NCBI RefSeq assembly: GCF_003217355.1
Contig: NZ_QJTK01000003.1
Location: forward strand, 280,168 to 344,167
Direction: 5' to 3'
From: Rhodobacter viridis
GTDB lineage: Bacteria; Pseudomonadota; Alphaproteobacteria; Rhodobacterales; Rhodobacteraceae
DNA: 64,000 nucleotides
Below the pieces are notes generated by a model. It did no database searches. It was not told the origin of the DNA and saw nothing but the letters and a program-made list of their open reading frames with translations. Made by a program: the position numbers and the translations under genes. Shown piece by piece: positions 7,578 to 15,566 of the stretch (its first letter is position 1; each line of letters starts with the position of its first letter).

Positions 7578-9760
7578 CCGATTTTACCTGTGATCTGGGC
7601 GCCGATGGCGTCGCCGTCATCACCTGGGACGTGGCCGACAAGTCGATGAACGTGATGAGCCTCGAGGGCTTTGCCCAGCTCAGCGCGTTGGTTGACGGCT
7701 GTTTGGCCGATCCGGCCTGCAAGGGCATCGTGCTGACCAGCGGCAAGAAGGATTTCGCCGGGGGCATGGACCTGAACGTGATCGCGAAGATGCGCGCAGG
7801 CGGGGCCGAGGCGATCTTTGCGGGCGTGATGCAGATGCATGCCGTGCTGCGCAAGATCGAGCGCGCGGGGATGGACCCGAAGACGCTGAAAGGGGCCAAG
7901 CCGATCGCCTGCGTCCTGCCGGGCACGGCGCTTGGCATCGGGCTGGAACTGCCGCTGTCGTGCCACCGCATCTTTGCCGCCGAGAACCCGAAGGCGAAGA
8001 TCGGCCTGCCCGAGATCATGGTCGGCATCTTCCCGGGCGCGGGCGGCACGACGCGGCTGGTGCGCAAGATGGGCGCGATGATGGCGGCGCCGTTCCTGCT
8101 GGAAGGCAAGCTGAGTGATCCGAAGGCCGCGAAAGCCGCGGGCATCATCGACGAGGTTTGCGCCGATCCGATGGCCGCCGCGCGCGACTGGGTGCTGAAA
8201 GCCACCGACGCCGATCTGGTCAAGCCCTGGGATGCCAAGGGCTACAAGATGCCGGGCGGTGCCCCCTATCACCCCGCGGGCTTCATGACCTATGTCGGCG
8301 CCAGTGCCATGGTGCATGGCAAGACGATGGGCGTTTACCCGGCCGCCAAGGCGCTCCTGTCCGCGGTTTATGAAGGCGCGCTTGTGCCCTTCGATCAGGC
8401 GCTGCGGATCGAGGCGCGCTGGTTCACGAAAGTTCTGATGAACCCGTCCTCGGGCGCGATGATCCGCTCGCTCTTCATCAACAAGGAGGCGCTGGAAAAA
8501 GGCGCGAACCGGCCGAAGGTCGCCGATCAGTCGGTGACGAAGCTGGGCGTTCTGGGGGCGGGGATGATGGGGGCGGGCATCGCCTATGTTGCCGCCAATG
8601 CCGGGATCGAGGTCGTGTTGATCGACGCGAGCCAGGAGGCCGCCGACCGTGGCAAGTCCTATTCGACCGGCATCCTCGACAAGGGCATTCAACGCCGCAA
8701 GGTAACCGAGGCGAAGAAGGCCGAGGTTCTGGACCGTATCACCGCCACCACCGATTATGCCGCGCTGGCGGGTTGCGATCTGGTCGTCGAGGCGGTCTTC
8801 GAAGATCCGAAGGTCAAGGCCGAGGTGACGGCGAAAGCCGAAGCGGTGATCGGCGCGGGGGCGATCTTTGCCACCAACACCTCGACCCTGCCGATCTCGG
8901 GTCTGGCGAAGGCCAGCCAACGCCCGGCGAATTTCATCGGCATTCACTTCTTCAGCCCGGTCGACAAGATGAACCTTGTCGAGATCATCCGCGGCAAGGA
9001 CACCGGCGAGGTCGCCGTGGCGAAGGCGCTCGATTTCGTCCGCGCCATCCGCAAGACGCCGATCGTCGTCAATGACGCCCGCTTCTTCTACGCCAACCGC
9101 TGCATCATCCCCTATATCAACGAGGGCATCCGCATGGTGGCCGAGGGGGTGAACCCGGTGCTGGTGGAAAATGCCGCGAAACTGGTCGGCATGCCGCTGG
9201 GGCCCCTGCAGCTGGTCGACGAAACCTCGATCGATCTTGGGGTGAAGATCGCCAAGGCGACCAAGGCCGCGATGGGCGACGCCTATCCCGATGGCGCGGT
9301 GGACGAGGTCGTGTTCTGGATGGCCGAACAGGGGCGGCTGGGCAAGAAGGCCGATGCGGGCTTTTACACTTATGACGCAGGCAAGCGCGGCGGCATGTGG
9401 GACGGTCTTTCGGCGCAATATCCCCGCGCCGCGGATCAACCCGACCTGACCCATGTGCAGCACCGTCTGCTGATGGTGCAGGTGCTCGAAGCCGTCCGCG
9501 CCTTCGAACAGGGCGTGCTGACCGACATCCGCGAAGGCGACGTCGGCGCGATCCTTGGCTGGGGCTTTGCGCCCTGGTCGGGCGGCCCCTTCGCCTGGCT
9601 CGACATTCTGGGCGCGGCCCGGGCGGTCGAGATCTGCGACGGGCTTGCCGCTCAATACGGCGCCCGGTTCGAACCCCCCGCGCTTTTGCGCGACATCGCG
9701 GCCAAGGGCGACAGTTTCTACGCCCGCTTCGGTGCCGGCACGGCGGCAAAGGCCGCCTGA
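7574..9760 (+). CDS. fadB: FadB-type enoyl-CoA hydratase / 3-hydroxyacyl-CoA dehydrogenase
   Basis: This 728-aa multifunctional enzyme carries out hydration and NAD-dependent oxidation in fatty acid beta-oxidation. The N-terminal crotonase half (about 1-190) has the oxyanion-hole region around TSGKKDFAGGMDL and a central PGTALGIGLELPLSCH segment. The dehydrogenase half begins with the Rossmann motif LGVLGAGMMGAGIAYVAA (about 318-335) and continues with IGIHFFSPVDKMNLVEII, which contains the catalytic His, then two C-terminal dehydrogenase domains. Length matches FadB/FadJ (about 715-730). Its ATG overlaps the cupin stop. With the thiolase it completes a two-enzyme beta-oxidation module, here split by a cupin. 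Confidence 0.93.
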   Translation: MTDFTCDLGADGVAVITWDVADKSMNVMSLEGFAQLSALVDGCLADPACKGIVLTSGKKDFAGGMDLNVIAKMRAGGAEAIFAGVMQMHAVLRKIERAGMDPKTLKGAKPIACVLPGTALGIGLELPLSCHRIFAAENPKAKIGLPEIMVGIFPGAGGTTRLVRKMGAMMAAPFLLEGKLSDPKAAKAAGIIDEVCADPMAAARDWVLKATDADLVKPWDAKGYKMPGGAPYHPAGFMTYVGASAMVHGKTMGVYPAAKALLSAVYEGALVPFDQALRIEARWFTKVLMNPSSGAMIRSLFINKEALEKGANRPKVADQSVTKLGVLGAGMMGAGIAYVAANAGIEVVLIDASQEAADRGKSYSTGILDKGIQRRKVTEAKKAEVLDRITATTDYAALAGCDLVVEAVFEDPKVKAEVTAKAEAVIGAGAIFATNTSTLPISGLAKASQRPANFIGIHFFSPVDKMNLVEIIRGKDTGEVAVAKALDFVRAIRKTPIVVNDARFFYANRCIIPYINEGIRMVAEGVNPVLVENAAKLVGMPLGPLQLVDETSIDLGVKIAKATKAAMGDAYPDGAVDEVVFWMAEQGRLGKKADAGFYTYDAGKRGGMWDGLSAQYPRAADQPDLTHVQHRLLMVQVLEAVRAFEQGVLTDIREGDVGAILGWGFAPWSGGPFAWLDILGAARAVEICDGLAAQYGARFEPPALLRDIAAKGDSFYARFGAGTAAKAA

Positions 9761-9779
9761 GCCAAACGAAAACGCGAGC

Positions 9780-9806
9780 AGGGGCGGTGCCATGGGCATC
9801 GCCCCT
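9780..9806 (+). terminator. Rho-independent terminator after fad operon
   Basis: AGGGGCGGTGCC pairs with GGCATCGCCCCT (12 pairs including one G-U) around ATG and is followed by TTTTC, 20 nt beyond the fadB stop. Confidence 0.8.
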
Positions 9807-9853
9807 TTTCCTTTGCCCCGGCGCGTCCTAGCTTTCCGCCAAAGGAGTTCCGC

Positions 9854-11869
9854 ATGACCAATCCCGTTCTGGCCGAGGGCCTTGGCCCCTTCGCCCTTCC
9901 CGATTTCGCCGCGATCACCGACGCCGATTTCGCCCCCGCCTTCGATCAGGCACTGACCGAGGCCCGCGCGAATATCGCTGCCATCGCCGCCAACCCGGAG
10001 GCGCCGAGTTTCGCCAATACGATCGAGGCGCTGGAACAGGCCGAGGGGCTGCTCGACCGGGTGGCGGGCGTTTTCTACAACCTCTCGGGCGCCGACAGCA
10101 CCCCCGCGCGCGAGGCGCTGATGCGCGATCTGGCGCCGAAAATGGCGGCCTTCGCTTCCGAAGTGACGATGAACCGTCCGCTCTTCGCCCGTGTCGAGCG
10201 GCTGTGGGAGATGCGCGAAAGCCTGGAGCTGACCCCGGAACAGGCCCGGGTGCTGGAGCTCTATTTCAAGATGTTCGTGCGATCGGGCGCGGCGCTGCAG
10301 GGCGTCGATGCCGAGCGGATGACCGAGATCAAGGAACGGCTGGCGGTGCTTTCGACCGCGTTTTCGCAGAACCTGCTCGCCGATGAACGCGACTGGTTCC
10401 GCCCGCTCGCCGAAGACGAACTGGAGGGTCTGCCCGATTTCGTCGTGGCCGCCGCCAAAGCCGCCGGGGCGGAGCGCGGGCAGGACGGCCCGGTGCTGAC
10501 GCTCAACCGCTCTCTGATCGTGCCGTTCCTGCAATTCTCGTCGCGCCGCGATCTGCGCGAGACCGCCTATGAGGCCTGGGTGGCGCGCGGCGCGAATGGC
10601 GGGCCGACCGACAACCGGGTGATTGCCGCCGAAATCCTGAACCTGCGCGAAGAACGCGCGAAGCTTTTGGGTTACGACAGCTTCGCCGCCTACAAGCTGG
10701 AACCCGAGATGGCGAAGACGCCCGAAAACGTCCGCGATCTCTTGATGCGGGTCTGGACGCCTGCCAAGGCCCGGGCCGAGGCCGATGCTGCGAAGCTGAC
10801 GGCGATGATGCATGCCGACGGCATCAATGGCGATCTGGAGGCCTGGGACTGGCGCTACTATTCTGAAAAGCGCCGCGTGGCCGAGCATGATTTCGACGAG
10901 GCGGCGCTGAAACCCTATCTCTCGCTCGACGCGATGCTGGGCGCGATGTTCGACACGGCCAACCGGCTCTTTGGCCTCGACTTCCGCCCGATCGCGGGGC
11001 CGTTCTACCACGCGGATGTGCGCGGCTGGGAGGTCAGCCGCAAGGGCCGCCATATCGCGGTGTTTCTGGGCGATTACTTTGCGCGGCCCTCGAAACGCTC
11101 GGGCGCCTGGTGTTCTGCGATGCGGTCGCAAAAGAAGCTGGGCGGCGAGACGCGGCCGATTGTGGTGAACGTGTGCAACTTCGCCAAGGGCGATCCCTGC
11201 CTGCTGTCCTATGACGATGCGCGCACGCTGTTTCACGAATTCGGCCATGCGCTGCATCAGATGCTCTCCGATGTGACCTATCAGTTCGTCTCGGGCACCT
11301 CGGTCGCGCGGGACTTCGTGGAGCTGCCGAGCCAGCTTTACGAACATTGGATGGAAGTGCCCGAGGTGCTGGAAAAGCACGCCCGCCACTGGCAAACCGG
11401 CGAGGCGATGCCGAAGGCTTTGCTCGACAAGCTGCTTGCGGCGGCGACCTATGATCAGGGCTTCCTGACGGTCGAGTTCGTCGCCTCGGCGCTGGTCGAT
11501 CTGGCCTTCCACGAAGGCGCGGCCCCGGCCGATCCGATGGCGCTGCAAGCGCAGGTGCTGGCCGAGATCGGGATGCCGAAAGCGATCCGGATGCGCCATG
11601 CCACCCCGCATTTTGGCCATGTCTTCAGCGGTGACGGTTATTCCTCGGGCTATTACAGCTACATGTGGTCCGAGGTGATGGATGCCGATGCCTTTGCGGC
11701 TTTCGAGGAAACCGGCAATGCCTTCGACCCGGCCACGGCCGAGCGGCTTGAACGCTGCATCCTGTCGGTCGGCGGCTCGGTGCCTGCCGATGCGGCCTGG
11801 ATGGCCTTCCGGGGCAAGACCCCGGGGGTCGAGGCGCTGCTGAAAGGCCGGGGCCTCGTGGAGGCCTGA
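9854..11869 (+). CDS. M3-family oligopeptidase (Dcp/PrlC type)
   Basis: This is a zinc metallopeptidase of family M3 with 671 aa, the usual size for oligopeptidase A or dipeptidyl carboxypeptidase. The catalytic motif is LFHEFGHALHQML (about 458-470), giving the HExxH zinc ligands and catalytic Glu. The third ligand Glu falls in the following ARDFVELPSQLYEHW. The C-terminal GYSSGYYSYMWSEV is also typical and lines the S1' pocket. It acts on short peptides in the cytoplasm. The start ATG follows AAAGGAG. Whether it is Dcp or PrlC cannot be settled from motifs alone. Confidence 0.92.
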   Translation: MTNPVLAEGLGPFALPDFAAITDADFAPAFDQALTEARANIAAIAANPEAPSFANTIEALEQAEGLLDRVAGVFYNLSGADSTPAREALMRDLAPKMAAFASEVTMNRPLFARVERLWEMRESLELTPEQARVLELYFKMFVRSGAALQGVDAERMTEIKERLAVLSTAFSQNLLADERDWFRPLAEDELEGLPDFVVAAAKAAGAERGQDGPVLTLNRSLIVPFLQFSSRRDLRETAYEAWVARGANGGPTDNRVIAAEILNLREERAKLLGYDSFAAYKLEPEMAKTPENVRDLLMRVWTPAKARAEADAAKLTAMMHADGINGDLEAWDWRYYSEKRRVAEHDFDEAALKPYLSLDAMLGAMFDTANRLFGLDFRPIAGPFYHADVRGWEVSRKGRHIAVFLGDYFARPSKRSGAWCSAMRSQKKLGGETRPIVVNVCNFAKGDPCLLSYDDARTLFHEFGHALHQMLSDVTYQFVSGTSVARDFVELPSQLYEHWMEVPEVLEKHARHWQTGEAMPKALLDKLLAAATYDQGFLTVEFVASALVDLAFHEGAAPADPMALQAQVLAEIGMPKAIRMRHATPHFGHVFSGDGYSSGYYSYMWSEVMDADAFAAFEETGNAFDPATAERLERCILSVGGSVPADAAWMAFRGKTPGVEALLKGRGLVEA

Positions 11870-11875
11870 GAAAAG

Positions 11876-11928
11876 GGCGTATTTGAGCCAAGAAGAAACC
11901 CTGTGCTTCTTCTTGGGGAAAATACGCC
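11876..11928. repeat. Dispersed intergenic inverted repeat, copy 2
   Basis: Arms 11876-11897 (GGCGTATTTGAGCCAAGAAG plus AA) and 11907-11928 are near-complementary over 22 bp with a 9-nt loop. The copy lies just after the M3 peptidase stop, between convergent genes, where it can act as a bidirectional terminator. Confidence 0.8.
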
Positions 11929-11974
11929 GGGGGGAGCCTCCGCAGGAGGCCGGGAGGCAGCGCCCCCGCCTTCG

Positions 11975-12856
11975 TCAGCCTTGCCAGACATCCATGTGAA
12001 TGATCACATCGGTCTGCGGATAGGCCTCGCGGATCGCGCGTTTCAAACTGCGCGCGATCGCATGGGCGGCGTCGAGGGTCTGCTCGCCGTCAAGTTCGAT
12101 ATGGATCTGCACGAAGACACGCGCGCCCGCGGTGCGGGTGCGCAGATCGTGGTGGCCGCGTACCCCGGGCCAGAGATCGGCAATGTTCGAAATGCCCTGC
12201 ACCAGCTCGGCGGGGGCGGCGCGGTCCATCAGCGCGTGCCAGCTGGAAATCCCGATGTGCAGCGCGCCGCGCAGCATCAGAAGGGCGGCCAGAATCGCGA
12301 TCACGCTGTCCGCCCGCGACCAGCCGAACCGGGCCGAGAGGCCGAGCGCCAGAATTGCGCCGACCGTCGGCAAGAGATCGCCCACGTAATGCAGCATGTC
12401 GGCGGCCACGACCTTGTTGCCGGTCTGCCGCGCCACCCGGCGTTGCCAGAGCACCAGTGCCGCCGTCAGAGCCGCCGAAACCGCCATCACCGCAATGCCC
12501 GCCCCTTCGGCGGTCAGCGGCACCGAGGCGGCCAGAAGCCGCTCGACCGAGACCCAGAGGATCAGCCCGCCCGAGGCCGCGACAAAGATCGCCTGACCGA
12601 GCGAGACCAGATCCTCGACCGAGCTGTGCCCGAAGGTGTGGTCATCGTCCGCTGGTCGCGCCGCATAGACGATCGCCGCCAGACCTGCGGCCGAAACGAA
12701 CAGATCCATCGCCGAATCGGCGAGCGAGGCGGCGATCGACAGGGCTCCGGTCGCCCAAAGCGCCCAGAGCTTCAGCACCACCAGCGTCGCTGCCACGGAA
12801 ACCGAGGCAAACCCTGCCGAGATATTCAGCTTCTGAGCGGGACCATCATAGGGCAT
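11975..12856 (-). CDS. Cation diffusion facilitator transporter (FieF-like)
   Basis: This 293-aa inner-membrane efflux protein exchanges a divalent cation (zinc, iron or similar) for protons. Six hydrophobic segments occupy about residues 10-210, followed by a roughly 80-residue cytoplasmic domain rich in His and Asp (ending DVIIHMDVWQG). Family motifs are SLADSAMDLF in TM2 and the loop DDDHTFGHSSVEDL, equivalent to the DEDHPFGHGKAE of E. coli FieF. TM5 carries SRADSVIAIL. Metal specificity is not readable. The gene stands alone on the minus strand between the M3 peptidase and the SH3-domain gene. Confidence 0.9.
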   Translation of the reverse strand: MPYDGPAQKLNISAGFASVSVAATLVVLKLWALWATGALSIAASLADSAMDLFVSAAGLAAIVYAARPADDDHTFGHSSVEDLVSLGQAIFVAASGGLILWVSVERLLAASVPLTAEGAGIAVMAVSAALTAALVLWQRRVARQTGNKVVAADMLHYVGDLLPTVGAILALGLSARFGWSRADSVIAILAALLMLRGALHIGISSWHALMDRAAPAELVQGISNIADLWPGVRGHHDLRTRTAGARVFVQIHIELDGEQTLDAAHAIARSLKRAIREAYPQTDVIIHMDVWQG

Positions 12857-12907
12857 CGGCGACTCGGGATCAGGTTGCGGGCCCTGTCCCTAACCGATCC
12901 CCGTGCC

Positions 12908-13528
12908 TCAGTCACGGATTTCATCGGGGTCGACGCCCCAGATGGCGGTTTTTTGCACCCAGCCGTCGGCTTCCTCGGCGCTGATCTCGCACCACTCGAG
13001 CGTGCAATCCCCGAGTTTCGCCACTGCGCCCATTTCGGCCAGCGCCACCACCGCCGATTTCGCATCGGCGCGGGCGTGCAGCTCGGTCATGTCATCCTCG
13101 ACGATCACCGTCCGCACCCCCGACAGCAGCGAGTAATGCACCCAGCCGCCCGCACCGTCGCGATCCTCGACCCGGCGCCAGTGGCCGAATTCGGCGGTGA
13201 TCCGCAGCGGCATTCCGGCATGGGTGAAGACCCAGTCGATGCGGTGGCTGAGCGAGGGGCCGCGCCTTGCGTTGCCCTCGGAGCCCTTGAGCGAGACGTA
13301 GCGCGGCAAGGGCAGGTTGGTCACCGGACCGCGGCCGCTTTGCGTTGCCAGCGCCTGCGCCACGGCTTCTTCCGTGGGCGGCGGGCCGTCGTCGATTTCC
13401 TGCGCCGGTGCAGGCAGCGTGCCAAGTCCGAGCGTCAGGGCCAGCATCAGCCCCGGCAGCCTGCTTGACAGGTGTCGTTCACGATCGCGCGCGCAAGAAA
13501 ATTGCGCTAACACGCCAAAAATCGTCAT
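12908..13528 (-). CDS. Exported bacterial SH3-domain protein
   Basis: The protein is 206 aa from the ATG at 13528. A hydrophobic stretch LMLALTLGLGTLPAPAQE (about 27-44) looks like a signal peptide with cleavage near APAQ. The mature part contains a first SH3-like unit (LPRYVSLKGSEGNARRGPSL onward, with DWVFTHAGMPLRITAEFGHWRRVED) and a second shorter repeat (MTELHARADAKSAVVALAEMG, then WCEISAEEADGWVQKTAIWGV). It belongs to the widespread periplasmic SH3-like proteins of Rhodobacterales whose role is undefined, possibly cell-wall binding. The upstream 70 bp is shared with the divergent 2-hydroxyacid dehydrogenase gene. Confidence 0.85.
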   Translation of the reverse strand: MTIFGVLAQFSCARDRERHLSSRLPGLMLALTLGLGTLPAPAQEIDDGPPPTEEAVAQALATQSGRGPVTNLPLPRYVSLKGSEGNARRGPSLSHRIDWVFTHAGMPLRITAEFGHWRRVEDRDGAGGWVHYSLLSGVRTVIVEDDMTELHARADAKSAVVALAEMGAVAKLGDCTLEWCEISAEEADGWVQKTAIWGVDPDEIRD

Positions 13529-13615
13529 TTCTGCTCTCTCCGGGCCTTGTAACTTGCCCCTTTGACGGTCAATTTGCACCCAAGCACAGGAGTTTGGAAG
13601 AGAGGAGAGACAACC

Positions 13616-14602
13616 ATGCCCGCACCGCGACTGAGTGTTGTCGTGACGCGACGGTTGCCCGAAGTGGTCGAGACGCGGATGAAGGAACTTTTCGACGTGA
13701 CCCTGCGGGAGAGCGACGAAAAGATGGCCCGCGAAGAGCTGGTGGCGGCGATGCAAAGCGCCGACGTGCTGGTGCCGACGCTGACCGACCATATCGACGC
13801 CAACATGCTGGCAGGCGCGGGCAACCGCCTGCGTCTGATCGCGAATTTCGGCGCCGGAGTCGATCATATCGACGTCGCCTCGGCGCGCTCGCGCAATGTG
13901 CTGGTGTCGAACACGCCCGGCGTGGTGACCGAGGATACGGCCGACATGGTGATGTCGCTGATCCTTGGCGTGACCCGGCGTCTTCCCGAGGGGCTGGCGC
14001 AGATGGCCAGCGGCGAATGGCAGGGCTTTGCGCCCACGGCCAACCTTGGCGGGCGGATCGGCGGCAAGCGTCTGGGCATCATCGGCATGGGCCGGATCGG
14101 TCAGGCCGTCGCCCGTCGTGCCGCCGCCTTCGGGATGGAGATTCACTACCACAACCGCCGCCAGCTGCGCCCAGAGACCGAGGCCGAGCTGCAGGCGACC
14201 TGGTGGGAAAGCCTCGACCAGATGGTGGCGCGGATGGATGTGATCTCGGTGAACTGCCCGCACACGCCCTCGACCTTCCATCTGATCAACGCGCGGCGGC
14301 TGAAGCTGATGAAACCCTCGGTCGTCATCGTGAACACCTCGCGCGGCGAGGTGATCGACGAGAACGCGCTGGTGCGCGCGCTGAAGGCGGGCGAAGTGGC
14401 CGGGGCGGGGCTGGACGTTTACGAGCACGGCGCCAACATCAACCCGGCGCTGCGCGAACTGCCCAATGTGGTGGCGCTGCCGCATATGGGCTCGGCCACC
14501 CGCGAAGGTCGGATCGAGATGGGCGAAAAGGTGATCCTGAACATCAAGACCTTTGCCGATGGTCACCGGCCGCCGGATCTGGTCGTGCCCGGGATGCTGT
14601 AA
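13616..14602 (+). CDS. D-isomer 2-hydroxyacid dehydrogenase (glyoxylate reductase-like)
   Basis: This NAD(P)-dependent oxidoreductase of the D-2-hydroxyacid dehydrogenase family has 328 aa. The Rossmann motif is LGIIGMGRIGQAVARRA (about 152-168). The catalytic Arg lies in VNTSRGEVIDE, and the Glu and His lie in the downstream segment ending LPHMGSATREGR (about 287-298). The sequence resembles bacterial glyoxylate/hydroxypyruvate reductases (GyaR), which reduce glyoxylate to glycolate, but substrate is not certain. The start ATG at 13616 is preceded by AGAGGAGAGA. An in-frame ATG at 13562 lacks such a site. Confidence 0.9.
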   Translation: MPAPRLSVVVTRRLPEVVETRMKELFDVTLRESDEKMAREELVAAMQSADVLVPTLTDHIDANMLAGAGNRLRLIANFGAGVDHIDVASARSRNVLVSNTPGVVTEDTADMVMSLILGVTRRLPEGLAQMASGEWQGFAPTANLGGRIGGKRLGIIGMGRIGQAVARRAAAFGMEIHYHNRRQLRPETEAELQATWWESLDQMVARMDVISVNCPHTPSTFHLINARRLKLMKPSVVIVNTSRGEVIDENALVRALKAGEVAGAGLDVYEHGANINPALRELPNVVALPHMGSATREGRIEMGEKVILNIKTFADGHRPPDLVVPGML

Positions 14603-14605
14603 GCG

Positions 14606-14632
14606 AAAGGGCGGCCCCCGGGGCCGCCCTTT
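14606..14632. terminator. Bidirectional 12-bp hairpin terminator
   Basis: AAAGGGCGGCCC / GGGCCGCCCTTT with a 3-nt loop fills the 30-nt gap between convergent stops at 14602 and 14633. U-runs on both sides come from the stem itself. Confidence 0.85.
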
Positions 14633-15370
14633 TCACATCGTCAGCCGGATCTTGCGGCCCTGCTGGGCCTGTGAACTGACGGCCGCCAGCGAGAGCGTCG
14701 AATAGGCGCTTTCCTGCGACTGGGCAGCGTGCAACTGCTGCTGCATCTGTTCCACGGCACTCGGCTTGTCGGTCAGGCTGGTGCCGCGCTCGGCCCGGCC
14801 CTGCGCCAGAGCCTGCTCGGCCACCTTGCGCATCTCGGCATCCTGCGTCCGCGCATCGGGCCGACTCGCGGACAGATCGACCTTTTGCGCCAGGGGCGAG
14901 GTCTGTTCGATCATTGCGTTCAGTTCTTCGACATTGCCACCCGGCTTGCCGCCCGCCTGCTGCTCCTTGAGGATCTCGATCGGCGTCGGCTCGCGGTCCT
15001 TCATCTCGGTTTCGGCTTCGGTCGCGATTTTCTTGACCGAATAGACCGCCCCGGCCGGTTGGCTTTCGGTGCTGGCGATTTCCCGCTTCATCGTGTCGGC
15101 GGCGGTGTTTTCGGGCATCTTCGCCGCTTCCTGCGAGATGTCTCGGATGCCGCGCAGGGGCGTCGTGTCCCGGCTTTCGGCCAGTTCCGCAGGCCCCATG
15201 AGCGAGGCTTCGACGACATGACCCATCACGCCGCTGGTCGGACCCGGTCCGGCGCCCCAGGAGCTTGTGGAGGCGGGGGCGGCGACAGCCGCAGCGCTTT
15301 CGCCGCTTGAGCGGGAAGACCCCCGGGAAACGGCGGAGACGGAAGAGACGGCAGAGATGGACGCGATCAT
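14633..15370 (-). CDS. Hypothetical low-complexity protein (Ala/Ser/Gln-rich)
   Basis: I do not recognise this 245-aa protein. The N-terminus (MIASISAVSSVSAVSRGSS) is Ser/Ala-rich. The middle is acidic and helical, and the C-terminal third (about 190-240) is a Gln-rich helix with QMQQQLHAAQSQ. There is no membrane segment or signal peptide. The start at 15370 has CAGAGG upstream on the minus strand; a longer reading to 15472 is possible but adds unlikely sequence. Composition resembles proteins secreted or assembled in surface structures such as flagella, which is only a guess. Confidence 0.65.
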   Translation of the reverse strand: MIASISAVSSVSAVSRGSSRSSGESAAAVAAPASTSSWGAGPGPTSGVMGHVVEASLMGPAELAESRDTTPLRGIRDISQEAAKMPENTAADTMKREIASTESQPAGAVYSVKKIATEAETEMKDREPTPIEILKEQQAGGKPGGNVEELNAMIEQTSPLAQKVDLSASRPDARTQDAEMRKVAEQALAQGRAERGTSLTDKPSAVEQMQQQLHAAQSQESAYSTLSLAAVSSQAQQGRKIRLTM

Positions 15371-15566
15371 CGCAGGACAGCCTCTGAGCAATAAATACGA
15401 AGCGACTTTACACCCGATGGCCCCGCCAATCATCGTAAAGCTGTCTGAATGGTAAACCCGACCGGCCTTCATCGGTTTGTGTCGTTTTTAGCCAATAAAT
15501 GTCGGCAACGCTTGCCCGAAGCTTCGCCAACCTGCGACAACGGGGGAAACGCTTCAGGAGTTCCCG

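Noticed and set aside
7514..11620. A 1368-codon open frame on the minus strand opposite fadB and the M3 peptidase
   Set aside because: It is low-complexity Arg/His/Gly-rich translation with no domain and lies antisense to two clear genes. High GC leaves long stop-free shadow frames.
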